64,000 nt of DNA, taken from Bradyrhizobium sp. NFR13. GTDB lineage: Bacteria > Pseudomonadota > Alphaproteobacteria > Rhizobiales > Xanthobacteraceae. The notes below the pieces were generated by a model. That model saw nothing but the letters and a program-made list of their open reading frames with translations. It was not told the origin of the DNA and ran no database searches. Position 1 is the stretch's first letter, and every line of letters begins with the position of its first letter. The position numbers were made by a program, and so were the translations under genes. The stretch covers positions 930,001 through 994,000 of the forward strand of contig NZ_FOTP01000002.1 of the NCBI RefSeq assembly GCF_900114605.1, in the 5' to 3' direction. This document shows, in pieces, positions 9,907-18,552 of the stretch.

Positions 9907-11304
9907 CTACATTCCCTTCATTTTCATGCCCTTCTTCATGTCCATCGGCTTTGATCCCTGGCCTTTGGTGGTGTTGCCCTTCACACCCGTCTGTCGTGGA
10001 GCTTCGCTCTGCGGAGCCTCGATCTCATAGGCCACCGTGCCCTTCGGGAAATCGTAAGGACCGGGATCGCGGTAATCGTCGCGCGCGAGTCCGTCCCGCA
10101 CCTTCATGACGCTGAACATGCCGCCCATCTCGATCGGACCAAACTGACCTGAGCCCGTCATCATCGGCAGCGTGTTGTCCGGCGCCGGCATCTCCATCTC
10201 GCCCATGGCGCCGCCGGTGGATCCCATGACCATCGCATCCGGTGCGAGCTTGCCGACTGCCTTCGCCAGATCCTTTCTGGAGACGCCGATCAGATTTCTG
10301 ACGTCGTGCCCCATCGCATTCATGGTGTGATGCGACTTGTGGCAGTGGAACGCCCAATCGCCGGGATTGTCGGCGACGAAATCGAATGCGCGGATCGCGC
10401 CCACCGGGACGTCAGTGGTGACTTCCGGCCATTGCGCGCTGTCAGGCACCCATCCGCCATCGGTACAACTGACCGCAAACTTGTGCCCATGCAGATGGAT
10501 CGGATGGTTGGTCATCGTGAGATTGCCGACGCGTATCCGCACGCGATCGCCAAGCCGAACCGGCAACGGATCGATGCCGGGAAAGACGCGACTGTTCCAG
10601 GCCCACATGTTGAAGTCGGTCATCTCGTTGACCTTCGGCAGATAGGTGCCGGGATCGATGAGATAGCTGCTCATGATGAAGACGAAATCGCGATCGACGG
10701 GCCGGAAACTGTTGTCGCGGGGATGCACGACCATCATCCCCATCATGCCCATCGCCATCTGGACCATCTCGTCCGAATGCGGGTGATACATGAACGTACC
10801 ACTGTGCTTCATCTCGAATTCGTAGACGAAGGTCTTGCCGGGCTTGATGTGCGGCTGGCTCAGCCCGCCGACGCCATCCATGCCACTCGGCAGGATCACA
10901 CCGTGCCAATGCACGGTGGTGTGCTCCGGCAGTTTGTTCGTAACGAAGATGCGAACCTTGTCGCCCTCGACGGTTTCGATCGTCGGCCCCGGCGACTGGC
11001 CGTTGTAGCCCCAGAGATAGGCCTTCATGCCGTCGGCGAATTCTCGCTCGACAGGCTCGGCGACCAGATGGAATTCCTTCCAGTCGCCATTCATACGCCA
11101 CGGCAACGTCCAGCCGTTGAGCGTAACCACCGGATTGTAGTCAGGGCCGCTCGGCGGATGCAGCGGCGGCTGCATCGTTACTTTGTCCATCATGGGCGCT
11201 TCTGGAATATTCGCCGCCTGCACGCGGCCGGTCACCGCAGCAGCGCTGGCAAGCGCCGTGGCGGTGCCGAGAAAATTTCGACGGGACAACATGGCTTTCT
11301 CCAT
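9907..11304 (-). CDS. Tat-exported multicopper oxidase (copper oxidase)
   Basis: A 465-residue periplasmic multicopper oxidase that probably oxidises Cu(I). The twin-arginine signal 'LSRRNFLGTATALASAAAV' is at the N-terminus. Copper motifs appear in order: 'TTVHWHGV' and 'MYHPHSDE' near the N-terminus, then 'HPIHLHGHKF' and 'WAFHCHKSHHTMNAMGH' near residue 330-390. A methionine-rich tail ('GGAMGEMEMPAPDNTLPMM' and a Met/Lys end 'KKGMKMKGM') may bind extra copper. The start is ATG 11304, overlapping nothing but only one base after the upstream TGA, with GGAGGAGGG 8 bases before it; the open frame extending to 11385 is not needed. Closest in type to CopA/CueO-like oxidases of copper-resistance operons. 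Confidence 0.94.
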   Translation of the reverse strand: MEKAMLSRRNFLGTATALASAAAVTGRVQAANIPEAPMMDKVTMQPPLHPPSGPDYNPVVTLNGWTLPWRMNGDWKEFHLVAEPVEREFADGMKAYLWGYNGQSPGPTIETVEGDKVRIFVTNKLPEHTTVHWHGVILPSGMDGVGGLSQPHIKPGKTFVYEFEMKHSGTFMYHPHSDEMVQMAMGMMGMMVVHPRDNSFRPVDRDFVFIMSSYLIDPGTYLPKVNEMTDFNMWAWNSRVFPGIDPLPVRLGDRVRIRVGNLTMTNHPIHLHGHKFAVSCTDGGWVPDSAQWPEVTTDVPVGAIRAFDFVADNPGDWAFHCHKSHHTMNAMGHDVRNLIGVSRKDLAKAVGKLAPDAMVMGSTGGAMGEMEMPAPDNTLPMMTGSGQFGPIEMGGMFSVMKVRDGLARDDYRDPGPYDFPKGTVAYEIEAPQSEAPRQTGVKGNTTKGQGSKPMDMKKGMKMKGM

Positions 11305-11305
11305 T

Positions 11306-12772
11306 TCAGTGCCCTCCTCCGCTCGTCGCCTGAGCGGTCGTCGCGGATTTCGTTTCAGATTGGGACTCGCCACGACCACCGCCATTGATGGCGGTCTGCA
11401 GTTCAGACTGCGCGAGCCAGAAATTGCGTTTGGCTTCGATGGCCGCGCGCAAGGCTGCGATGCGTTGGCGGGCCTCGGTCAGCAGCGCGAATACGTCGAC
11501 CTGCATGCTGCTGAAGCGCAATTGCATCTCATCGGAGATGATCTTGCGCAGCGGCAACACCTCGCGCTGGTAATGACCGGCGATATCGTAGGTCGAGCGA
11601 TACACCCTGAAGGCATCGCGGGCTTCGGAGCGGATATTCACCGCCTTTTCGGTCAACAGGTTGAAGGCCTGATTGTAGGTCTCCGCCGCCTGTCGAACGC
11701 GCACTTCACCACCGTCAAAGATCGGAATCTGGAATTGCACGTCGAAGCCGCGCTCGCGGAACGGCGGCCCCTCCGGATCCCGCGTCTTGCGGTCGATCCC
11801 GGCGACGTCGAGCATCGTCACGAACCGACTTGCTCCGGTGAGATTCAGCGACTTGGCGAGAGCGGCGAGTTCAATGCGCGCAATCTGCAGGTCAATGCGG
11901 TGTGCGATGGCATCGACTTCGATCCCCGGCAGCGACAGCGGCTGACGCGGCAGCACCGGAAGCTTCTGCGGCAGTTTGATGCCGATGTCGGCGCCCCAGA
12001 GACCGAGCAGACGGATCAGGCTCTCGCGCGAACTCGTGGCCTCCTGGCGGAGCGTCGCAAGATCGGCGGTCGTCTCCGCGTAGAATACCTGCTCGCGGGC
12101 TTGATCGAGCTTGTTCAGCGACCCGGTCTCGCCCAGCTTCTGCGCAAGTTGCGCCGTGGATTCCGCCGTCGACTTGGCATCCGTCAGCAGGCCAACAAGT
12201 TCGTTGGCTGCGACGGCGCGGTAGTAGGTGCGTCTGACGTCAGCGGCAAGCCGCAGCGTCTCTTCTGCGGCGCGCAACTGCGCCTTCTGGAATCGCTGGC
12301 GGGCGATCTCGGAGCGGAACGGCAGTGTCGCCAGCGCGAGAATATCGCCGACGACCTGCCGCTCGATTTCCAGCGCCCCATTTCCGGAAATGCGCGAGAT
12401 CGAGAATGTCGGATTGGGCGGCAGGCCGTCGCCGACGAGATCCGTTTCCGCAAGCGCCAGTTCATTATACGCAGCCTGCAGGCCGCGATTGCTGAGCAAC
12501 GCGATCTGGACGGCGCTGTCGACTGTCAATGGCCGCCGCAGCAGGGCTTTGACGGTCGCATCGGCACGTTGTGCGTCATCGGGCGTCCGGATCGCAATCA
12601 CGTCCTTGTTGATGGTCTCGCTTGCGACGCCCGCGACGACGCCCATCCCGCGATCCGGCGAGAATGACGCGCATCCCGCCAGCAGCAGCGTAGACAGCAG
12701 CGTGATGCCCGCGGCAGGCCTTGAGCCCGATTGGAGCCCATGTGTGAACGACTTGTGAAGCTTGCTGAACAT
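11306..12772 (-). CDS. TolC-family outer-membrane lipoprotein of the copper cluster
   Basis: A 488-residue protein with the lipobox 'LLSTLLLAGCASF', followed by two outer-membrane efflux domains. These are rich in long amphipathic helices ('AVQIALLSNRGLQAAYNELA', 'AVNIRSEARDAFRVYRSTYD'), as in the alpha-barrel of TolC/OprM. The C-terminus is low complexity with Gly, Ser and Thr. Its stop is one base from the multicopper oxidase start, so translation is coupled. Having an outer-membrane factor without its own RND pump in the same cluster suggests copper export or a direct role in oxidase placement; this is inference. Confidence 0.9.
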   Translation of the reverse strand: MFSKLHKSFTHGLQSGSRPAAGITLLSTLLLAGCASFSPDRGMGVVAGVASETINKDVIAIRTPDDAQRADATVKALLRRPLTVDSAVQIALLSNRGLQAAYNELALAETDLVGDGLPPNPTFSISRISGNGALEIERQVVGDILALATLPFRSEIARQRFQKAQLRAAEETLRLAADVRRTYYRAVAANELVGLLTDAKSTAESTAQLAQKLGETGSLNKLDQAREQVFYAETTADLATLRQEATSSRESLIRLLGLWGADIGIKLPQKLPVLPRQPLSLPGIEVDAIAHRIDLQIARIELAALAKSLNLTGASRFVTMLDVAGIDRKTRDPEGPPFRERGFDVQFQIPIFDGGEVRVRQAAETYNQAFNLLTEKAVNIRSEARDAFRVYRSTYDIAGHYQREVLPLRKIISDEMQLRFSSMQVDVFALLTEARQRIAALRAAIEAKRNFWLAQSELQTAINGGGRGESQSETKSATTAQATSGGGH

Positions 12773-12781
12773 CGCGTGCTC

Positions 12782-13075
12782 CTACTGGCCGGATTTCGGC
12801 GCGGGAGCGACGCGGTCGTTTTGCTCGCGCCATGACGACGGGGCAACCGGCCGAAGGCTGCTGTAAGGAGCCACGGTGGAGCGATAGCCGACGCCAGCGA
12901 CCCTGGAGCCCGGATCCGCCGGGTCGGCGCCGGCCAACGGCACGGTCGTTGGCATGCAGCCACCGACCGCCATGCTGGCAGCGGTCGTCGCTGCAAGGAT
13001 TCCCAATTTGATATCGAATAGTTTCCCGGCCACCGAACAAACGGCGGCGAGCTTCGCCCCAAGCTGCGCAAGCAT
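12782..13075 (-). CDS. Small lipoprotein associated with copper-resistance genes
   Basis: A 97-residue protein with a lipobox at 'SMAVGGCMPTT', then 'PLAGADPADPGSRVAGVGYR' and a C-terminal 'WREQNDRVAPAPKSGQ'. I do not know a function. I recall short lipoproteins with a 'VAPY..RPV.P..WREQN..VAP' end lying just before TolC-like genes in other copper clusters, so it is probably a conserved cluster member. AGGAAA lies 7 bases before the ATG, and the stop is 9 bases before the TolC-like gene. Confidence 0.7.
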   Translation of the reverse strand: MLAQLGAKLAAVCSVAGKLFDIKLGILAATTAASMAVGGCMPTTVPLAGADPADPGSRVAGVGYRSTVAPYSSLRPVAPSSWREQNDRVAPAPKSGQ

Positions 13076-13152
13076 GTTATTTTCCTGACATGACGATGGA
13101 TCACAGGTGCGCGTGCCCTTAACGGGCGCGACACCGCGTCGATACGATCAGA

Positions 13153-13626
13153 TCAGGAAATGGGAGGGCGGTAGAGCCGGACGGGCGCGCTGTCGGTGAC
13201 CGCGCGATAGCCTTCGATGACACGAAGGACCGTCGGCACCGAAGGCGTCGCGATGTCAGTCAGCACTGCCGGCAGCGCGGAGACACACATCAAGCCGCAG
13301 CATGGACCGTTCGGTGAGTGCGGGACCTTGTGCGAACCGGAGGCATCGTCGATCGCCATCAATGCATGATCGCCATCAGCATGTGCGGATGACGCATGCG
13401 CGACAGAATGATCGTGCGCGTGATCATCCCCATGCATGTGCGCCGACGTGCTGCTGTTCACATGAACCATGCCGGTCATATGACTTTCGCCGGTCAGGCA
13501 CGGCACAACCGGCTGCTGTCCCGGCAGGGCAAAGGAGATCGTCGGCGCCAGCACGCACAACAGATAGGCCAGGGCGACGAACCACCCTGCTCTCAGCCGT
13601 TGCACTCTGGTCAAACGAACCAGCAT
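13153..13626 (-). CDS. His-rich exported or membrane protein, first gene of the copper cluster
   Basis: A 157-residue protein with an N-terminal hydrophobic segment ('AGWFVALAYLLCVLAPTISF') that acts as signal or anchor. A histidine/aspartate-rich stretch ('HMHGDDHAHDHSVAHASSAH') is followed by 'GPCCGLMCVSALPAVL' and an arginine/proline end 'RLYRPPIS'. The His cluster and the CC...C motif suggest metal binding. The layout resembles small DUF2946-like proteins near copper genes, but I cannot assign a family. ATG 13626 is chosen; the frame opens 24 bases earlier at a TTG, which sits next to a better GGAAG, so the start is uncertain. Confidence 0.6.
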   Translation of the reverse strand: MLVRLTRVQRLRAGWFVALAYLLCVLAPTISFALPGQQPVVPCLTGESHMTGMVHVNSSTSAHMHGDDHAHDHSVAHASSAHADGDHALMAIDDASGSHKVPHSPNGPCCGLMCVSALPAVLTDIATPSVPTVLRVIEGYRAVTDSAPVRLYRPPIS

Positions 13627-13707
13627 CTGGATGCGATATCTTCCTATCAACCCGTCAATGCGCGGAACATAGACGCGAATCCGGCATTCGCCAATGTCGA
13701 ACTTGCC

Positions 13708-14457
13708 TCAGGACGATGAGATTCGCGCCAGGTGCCGCGTCACCGCGTTGATGAATCCTTCGCGGGCGTCGGAATGGCCCTGCCCGCGCGGTTCCAGAAC
13801 ATTGCGAAGCAGAAAGCGCCCGGTCAGGTCGAAGCCATCCTGCAGGTCACGGTCGGAGATGCTGTTCTGGCGATCTTCGCTTTCGCGCAGGAATGGCGGC
13901 AGCCGCATCAGCCGGTCGCGATACGGTTCGCCCGCGGTCCGGGACACGGCTCCACCGGATTTCGGCGAGACGTAGATCAGATCGGTCGTGACACCCGTAG
14001 CGGCGCAGTTTTCCAGATCGAGGCCGAAGCCAAGTTCGGTCAGCATCGCCAGTTCGAACCGGATCATGTGGATGGCGGCTTCCCCGACATCATCGAGATC
14101 ATCCAGGATGCGCTCGAGCATCTCATAGATATCCTCATGCGGATCGCGTTCCGGCAGCAGCCGCGCCAGCGAGGCGAGATGAGTGATGCCATAGACCGCA
14201 TGGGACGAGCCCAACAGCGTCGCGGCACGCATCAAGGTGCCTTCCATCAGGTAATAGCCGAGCTGCTCGTCCAGCCGTGCCCGCCATATCGCCTGCACGC
14301 TATTTCCGGGCTGCAGCAGCGGTCGCATCTTCGATCCCGCACCACCACGCACCAGACCGAGATGACGACCATGGCTACGCGTCAGCAATTCGACGATGGC
14401 GCTGGATTCGCCATGCCGCCGCACGCCAAGGATGATGCCCTCGTCCGTCCATTCCAT
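13708..14457 (-). CDS. recO: DNA repair protein RecO
   Basis: A 249-residue recombination mediator that helps RecR load RecA on SSB-coated DNA. The N-terminal OB-fold starts '[20 protein letters not shown]'; the helical domain follows ('[20 protein letters not shown]', '[20 protein letters not shown]'). The zinc-binding cysteines of some RecO proteins are mostly absent, with one Cys at 'LENCAATG'. The start is ATG 14457. A TATAAT hexamer lies at 14469-14464, exactly 6 bases upstream of the ATG, with no Shine-Dalgarno sequence, so a leaderless message is possible. It belongs to the era/recO housekeeping block but is separated from it by about 860 bases. Confidence 0.92.
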   Translation of the reverse strand: MEWTDEGIILGVRRHGESSAIVELLTRSHGRHLGLVRGGAGSKMRPLLQPGNSVQAIWRARLDEQLGYYLMEGTLMRAATLLGSSHAVYGITHLASLARLLPERDPHEDIYEMLERILDDLDDVGEAAIHMIRFELAMLTELGFGLDLENCAATGVTTDLIYVSPKSGGAVSRTAGEPYRDRLMRLPPFLRESEDRQNSISDRDLQDGFDLTGRFLLRNVLEPRGQGHSDAREGFINAVTRHLARISSS

Positions 14458-14640
14458 GCGGTCATTATACAGGAAATCGAGCGTCATAGGATGGGGTGAG
14501 CGTCTACCAGAAACCCATCTTCGTGCGGCGCGTGACCCAGGGGCTTCGTCAGATTCAACTGTCAAACAGCCACTGCTCTTCAGACATGCGTCATCACCCC
14601 TGTTGTTTGCGGCGCGGGGGCGCCGTCGTCGTTTGCATTC

Positions 14641-14790
14641 CCGCCCCCTTGTGAGAGGGCGTGCGGAACGCCGGGTGCTCGTTGCACCCTTGGGCCTGAT
14701 GCGATGCGGTCTTCCGCAAGTGAGTGTGCATCAGGACTTTCGGAGGCGCCGAGCAAGTGCCCGACGTTCCGCCTGCGGTGTTTTTTCGAC
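14641..14790. ncRNA. Branched multi-hairpin element, probable structured RNA or mobile repeat
   Basis: An outer stem pairs GCGGAACGCCGGG (14663-14675) with CCCGACGTTCCGC (14760-14772), 12 of 13 positions. Inside it are three helices: GGGTGC/GCACCC (14673-14678 with 14684-14689; it shares the last three bases of the outer-stem strand, so the junction can shift), CCTGATGC/GCATCAGG (14695-14702 with 14728-14735) capped by TGCGG/CCGCA (14705-14709 with 14714-14718), and TCGG/CCGA (14740-14743 with 14749-14752). A further hairpin CCC-TTGTGAGA-GGG flanks the 5' side. A run of six T follows at 14781-14786 on the plus strand. I believe related elements are scattered through Nitrobacteraceae genomes, but I cannot name the family; the transcribed strand is unknown. 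Confidence 0.45.
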
Positions 14791-15169
14791 TTGCTTGCAC
14801 TTTGCCTCAGCGAACGATCCGATCACCGAATTAAAGTCCCAAGGCGATGGGAAGGGAGCCTCAAGCACTTAGGCCGGACGCATTTCGATTTGGTCGTCCG
14901 TCACACTGTCCAGGGATCTTTCCATCTCAAGGTCGGTCGTGTCCTTGCCAGTGGCAGTGCTGGCGCAGATCCGTCCTGCCCGAAGACAGACGTCCCCCGT
15001 GAACCGCGTAACGCCGCATCTCCGGCGTCCACCGCATCCCACCCCGCGAACGTGACGATCGCGATCGCCCCTCTCGGTGGGGCAGGACGAAGGGGAATAT
15101 AGTCCATGAAGGGATACTGTCAATGGAAGATAGGAAAAAATGTTCGACGCTCTGTGCGCCCGCCCCACA

Positions 15170-15297
15170 CTCGTCATTCCGGGGCGGCTGCGCGCCTTCG
15201 CGCAGACGAACCCGGAATCTCCGCTTGTTTTGCGCAGAACACTTCGAGATTCCGGGTTCGCGTCCGGCAAGTGCCGGCCGCGCCCCGGAATGACGAG
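15170..15297. repeat. Nested inverted repeat (CGTCATTCCGGGG family)
   Basis: The outer arms are CTCGTCATTCCGGGGC (from 15170) and GCCCCGGAATGACGAG (15282-15297). Inner arms GACGAACCCGGAATCT (about 15205-15220) and AGATTCCGGGTTCGCGTC (from 15248) form a second stem. The 128-base element lies 20 bases beyond the stop of the small membrane protein gene (15318) and may act as its terminator. A related CTCGTCATTCC arm recurs at 62846. Confidence 0.8.
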
Positions 15298-15317
15298 AGA
15301 GAGACGCTTGTCGTCGC

Positions 15318-15710
15318 CTATGCCTTGAACCAGGCTTTCGCGTCGCCGGAGAACGCGCAATACAGCCCGAGCCCGGTCAGGATGCATGACACGATTTCGA
15401 TCGCGCTGTCGAACTGCAGCCCGTAGAGGCCAAGCACCTGAAACAGCGACAACACCGAGAAGGCCAGCGACACCGCCAGCACCCAGCGCGGCCAGCCCTT
15501 GCGGCGATAGGCGGCGAGCCAGACCAGCCAGACGAAGAACAACAGCATGCAGGCGGCGACGAGGTTCGCTGCCATGATGGTGCTTTCGGACATTGTCAGA
15601 TCCGGCGTGCGATCCTGAAACGCGATCGAGAGCGCGTCGAGGATCAGCGACATGTAGAGCAGCACTTCGAAATAGAAGACGTTCTTCGGAAGGTTGGCGG
15701 GAGCGGTCAT
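15318..15710 (-). CDS. Small four-helix membrane protein, conserved hypothetical
   Basis: A 130-residue protein with about four hydrophobic segments: 'FEVLLYMSLILDALSIAF', 'IMAANLVAACMLLFFVWLVW', 'WPRWVLAVSLAFSVLSLFQV' and 'IEIVSCILTGLGLYCAFSGD'. A conserved-looking basic loop 'AAYRRKGWPRW' separates helices 2 and 3. I do not recognise a named function. It follows era by 33 bases in the same direction, so it is likely part of the lepB-rnc-era transcript. Confidence 0.75.
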   Translation of the reverse strand: MTAPANLPKNVFYFEVLLYMSLILDALSIAFQDRTPDLTMSESTIMAANLVAACMLLFFVWLVWLAAYRRKGWPRWVLAVSLAFSVLSLFQVLGLYGLQFDSAIEIVSCILTGLGLYCAFSGDAKAWFKA

Positions 15711-15743
15711 CGTGTCGGCTGCACTTCCATCATCGCTCCTCTA

Positions 15744-16697
15744 TCACTCGTGAGGAAATTCGAGGCCCATTTCGCGATAACGATTCGGATCGTCGCCCCA
15801 ATTCTCGCGCACCTTCACGAACAGGAACAGATGCACCGGGGCGCCGACAATCTCCGTCAGCTCCTTGCGCGAGTCGGCACCGATCTGCTTGATCGTCGCA
15901 CCGCCCTTGCCGAGCACGATCTTGCGCTGACTTTCGCGCTCGACGAAAATCGTCTGCTCGATGCGGACCGACTTGTCCTTGCGCTCGGTCCAGCTATCGG
16001 TCTCCACCGTCGATTGATACGGCAGTTCCTGATGCAGCTGACGGAAGATCTTTTCCCGGGTGATTTCCGCCGCGAGATGGCGCATCGGCGCATCCGACAT
16101 CTGGTCTTCGGGATAATGATACGGGCCGGCGGGAACATCAACCGCGAGCCTGCGGCGCAGGTCGTCGACGCCATCACCGGTCATCGCCGAGATCATGAAT
16201 GTCTCTTCGAACTTCAGCCGCTCATTGGCCATCTGCGCGAGCTTCAGCAGCTTTTCCTTCGAGACGATGTCCACCTTGTTGATCACAAGGATCTTCGGGT
16301 GATTGACATTCGCAAGCTGCGTGAAGATCGCCTCGGCTTCTTCGTTGATGCCCGCTTTGGCATCAAGCAGCACACAGACGACATCGGCATCATGCGCACC
16401 GCTCCATGCCGTCTTGACCATCGCCCGGTCGAGACGCCGCTTCGGCAGGAAGATGCCAGGCGTATCGACCAGAATGATCTGGGCGTGGTTCTCGATCACG
16501 ATGCCGCGGATCAGTGCGCGCGTGGTCTGCACCTTGCGCGAGACGATGGTGACCTTGGAGCCGACCAACGCATTGACCAGCGTCGACTTGCCGACATTGG
16601 GCGCGCCGATCAGCGCGACGAAGCCGCAGCGGGTCTCGGCTGGTGTCGCTTCGGACTCATGATCTGGTTCAGCATCGTTCACGACATCATCCTTCAT
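15744..16697 (-). CDS. era: GTPase Era
   Basis: A 317-residue essential GTPase that binds 16S rRNA during 30S assembly. G-domain motifs: G1 'GAPNVGKST', G3 'DTPGIF', G4 'NKVD', G5 'SAMTGDG'. The C-terminal KH domain carries the 'VLGKGGATIKQIGADSRKEL' signature. The frame reaches a TTG at 16727, but ATG 16697 starts the protein MKDDVVNDAEP and overlaps the end of rnc by 11 bases, as expected in this operon. Weak ribosome-binding site, consistent with translational coupling to rnc. Confidence 0.96.
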   Translation of the reverse strand: MKDDVVNDAEPDHESEATPAETRCGFVALIGAPNVGKSTLVNALVGSKVTIVSRKVQTTRALIRGIVIENHAQIILVDTPGIFLPKRRLDRAMVKTAWSGAHDADVVCVLLDAKAGINEEAEAIFTQLANVNHPKILVINKVDIVSKEKLLKLAQMANERLKFEETFMISAMTGDGVDDLRRRLAVDVPAGPYHYPEDQMSDAPMRHLAAEITREKIFRQLHQELPYQSTVETDSWTERKDKSVRIEQTIFVERESQRKIVLGKGGATIKQIGADSRKELTEIVGAPVHLFLFVKVRENWGDDPNRYREMGLEFPHE

Positions 16698-17508
16698 TGC
16701 CGCCACTGCTGACGCCTTCACGCGCAATCATTGCCTGCGCCGCGGCCTTCTCGGCAGCGCGCTTGCTGCCGCCCTCGCCTTCGGCCGGTGCAAAACCCTT
16801 TACATCCACCTCGATCCTGAAATGCGGATCGTGGTGCGGACCGGAACGTTCGACCTCCCGATAGGCCGGTGTCGGCAGGCCGCGGCCCTGGGCCCATTCC
16901 TGCAGCACCGTCTTCGGATCGCGCAGTGGACGCACCGGCTTGCGCATACGCTCGGTCCAATTGCGCTGCACAAAACTTTCAGCAGCCGGATAGCCACCAT
17001 CGAGGAAAATCGCGCCGATCACAGCTTCGCAGATATCGCCGAGGACCGACTTGCGCAACCGCTGACCGGCGCCGGCGCCGACGGTGCCGAGCTTGATCCC
17101 CTCGAGGAGACCCAACAGCCGCGCGACATCGGCGCATGCTTCCTTGCGGACGAGGTCGGCGAGCCGCTTCGACAACTCGCCTTCATCCGCATTCGGGAAA
17201 GCGCGAAACAGCATGTCGGAGACAACGAGGCCGAGCACGTGGTCGCCCAGAAATTCAAGGCGCTGATAACTCTCGGTCCGGCTGCGCTGCGACTTCAAGG
17301 CCGACACATGGGTGAAGGCGGTCGCCAGAAGCAGCGGGTCCTTGAAGCTGTGACCGATCCGCGTTTCGATCTCGGCGGCGGCGACCTTCGCCGCTGCGCG
17401 TGCCTTCTTCTTGCGGGCAGCCGCCGTCTCCGGCGCAGCCTCGGTCGTCGGGCTCACTTCGTCGGTTTTCGGCGTGGTATCGATGGGATTGTTGGAGTCG
17501 TCGGTCAT
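16687..17508 (-). CDS. rnc: Ribonuclease III
   Basis: A 273-residue double-strand-specific RNase that processes rRNA precursors. A Lys/Ala-rich N-terminal extension of about 45 residues ('AAARKKKARAAAKVAAAEIE') precedes the catalytic domain with 'RLEFLGDHVLGLVVSDMLF' and the second acidic site 'LGDICEAVIGAIFLDGG'. The dsRNA-binding domain follows ('PKTVLQEWAQGRGLPTPAYR', 'GGSKRAAEKAAAQAMI'). The ATG at 17508 overlaps the lepB stop as ATGA, which fixes the start; the longer upstream frame is a lepB shadow. Confidence 0.97.
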   Translation of the reverse strand: MTDDSNNPIDTTPKTDEVSPTTEAAPETAAARKKKARAAAKVAAAEIETRIGHSFKDPLLLATAFTHVSALKSQRSRTESYQRLEFLGDHVLGLVVSDMLFRAFPNADEGELSKRLADLVRKEACADVARLLGLLEGIKLGTVGAGAGQRLRKSVLGDICEAVIGAIFLDGGYPAAESFVQRNWTERMRKPVRPLRDPKTVLQEWAQGRGLPTPAYREVERSGPHHDPHFRIEVDVKGFAPAEGEGGSKRAAEKAAAQAMIAREGVSSGGNEG

Positions 17509-18263
17509 CGCACGATGGAAAAAATTCGATTCCAGCGCACGGCGGTCGGCCAGCGCCAGATCTGCCAGGCATGTTCGCCTTCCGCGATCGAGAAGAAGAT
17601 CATCTGCGCGCGGCCGACGAGATTCTCGAACGGTACATAGCCGACGGCCGACAGCACGCGGCTGTCCGTGGAATTGTCGCGGTTGTCGCCCATCATGAAG
17701 AAGTTGCCGGGCGGCACGGTGTAGACATTGGTGTTGTCGTAGAAGCCGTTGTCGACGCAATCGAGCGTCTCATAGGTGACACCGTTCGGCAGGGTTTCCT
17801 TCCAGCGTTTCACCCGCGCCGTAGCATCGGAGCCGCACGGATCTTCGCCGACGAAATCGCTCATGCGCTCGCGCTGCACCGGCTTCTCGTTGATGTAGAG
17901 CAACCCCTCTTTCATCTGGACGCGGTCACCGGGCAGACCGATCACGCGCTTGATGTAGTCGGTGCTATCGTCCTTCGGCAGACGGAACACCACGACGTCA
18001 CCGCGCGACGGCTCGGAGCCGAAGATGCGGCCGGAGAAGATGTTGGGCGACAACGGGATCGAAAAGTGGCTGTAGCCGTAGGAATATTTCGAGACAAACA
18101 GGTAATCGCCGACCAGAAGCGTGGCCTTCATCGAACCCGACGGGATGTTGAAGGGCTGGAACAGGAAGGTCCGGATCACCAGCGCGATCAGCAATGCGTT
18201 GATGACAACACGGATGGTCTCGCCGACGCCGCTTTCAGTCTTGGTCCCGGATGTCACGCTCAT
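17505..18263 (-). CDS. lepB: Signal peptidase I
   Basis: A 252-residue inner-membrane protease that removes Sec and Tat signal peptides. One N-terminal membrane helix ('VVINALLIALVIRTFLFQPF') precedes the catalytic serine S44 in 'IPSGSM'. The general-base lysine is K105 in 'YIKRVIGLPGDRV', and box E is 'FFMMGDNRDNSTDSR'. An insertion containing 'GEDPCGSDATARVKRWKETL' with Cys residues is typical of alphaproteobacterial LepB. The stop overlaps the rnc start by 4 bases. Confidence 0.97.
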   Translation of the reverse strand: MSVTSGTKTESGVGETIRVVINALLIALVIRTFLFQPFNIPSGSMKATLLVGDYLFVSKYSYGYSHFSIPLSPNIFSGRIFGSEPSRGDVVVFRLPKDDSTDYIKRVIGLPGDRVQMKEGLLYINEKPVQRERMSDFVGEDPCGSDATARVKRWKETLPNGVTYETLDCVDNGFYDNTNVYTVPPGNFFMMGDNRDNSTDSRVLSAVGYVPFENLVGRAQMIFFSIAEGEHAWQIWRWPTAVRWNRIFSIVR

Positions 18264-18552
18264 CGCTTTCCCGATTCCCGCAGCGTCGCCGCGCGGCTGG
18301 TAGCATTTTGGGGCAAGGCGGCATCACGCCCCGCACAAAAAATGCATTAGATTCATATAATTACGGCAAAGTCCTGCAAATGCCATGAGCGGCGTCAGCG
18401 AGAATTGGCGTCGGTTCGGTATCCTGGCAGGTTTAAACGGTTGTTGGTAACGGTGCAATGAACGCCCCGAAAAGCCACGTCCCGCCGGTTTGATGCGCCG
18501 GCCGGTCGTCGCGCCGCTTCCGGTACCTACCGGCCTGCACTCACGACTTGCC
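18264..18552. other. Gap between acpS and lepB
   Basis: 289 bases separating two genes in the same direction. This is long enough for a separate lepB promoter. An AT-rich patch near 18340-18365 is the only obvious compositional change; I see no gene or strong repeat. Confidence 0.4.

Larger units (their letters stand above)
14458..15317. other. 860-base gene-free stretch with structured and palindromic DNA
   Basis: It lies between recO and the small membrane protein gene upstream of it. The stretch holds the branched hairpin element (14641-14790) and the nested inverted repeat (15170-15297), described separately. The part between (about 14800-15120) has short open frames on both strands but no convincing start, ribosome-binding site or family match. 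It ends in 'GGGGAATATAGTCCATGAAG'. Confidence 0.6.

Noticed and set aside
14594-14800. A 68-codon minus-strand frame over the structured element
   Set aside because: Its sequence is fully explained by the hairpin element; there is no ribosome-binding site, and the pairing constraint better explains the conservation I would expect.
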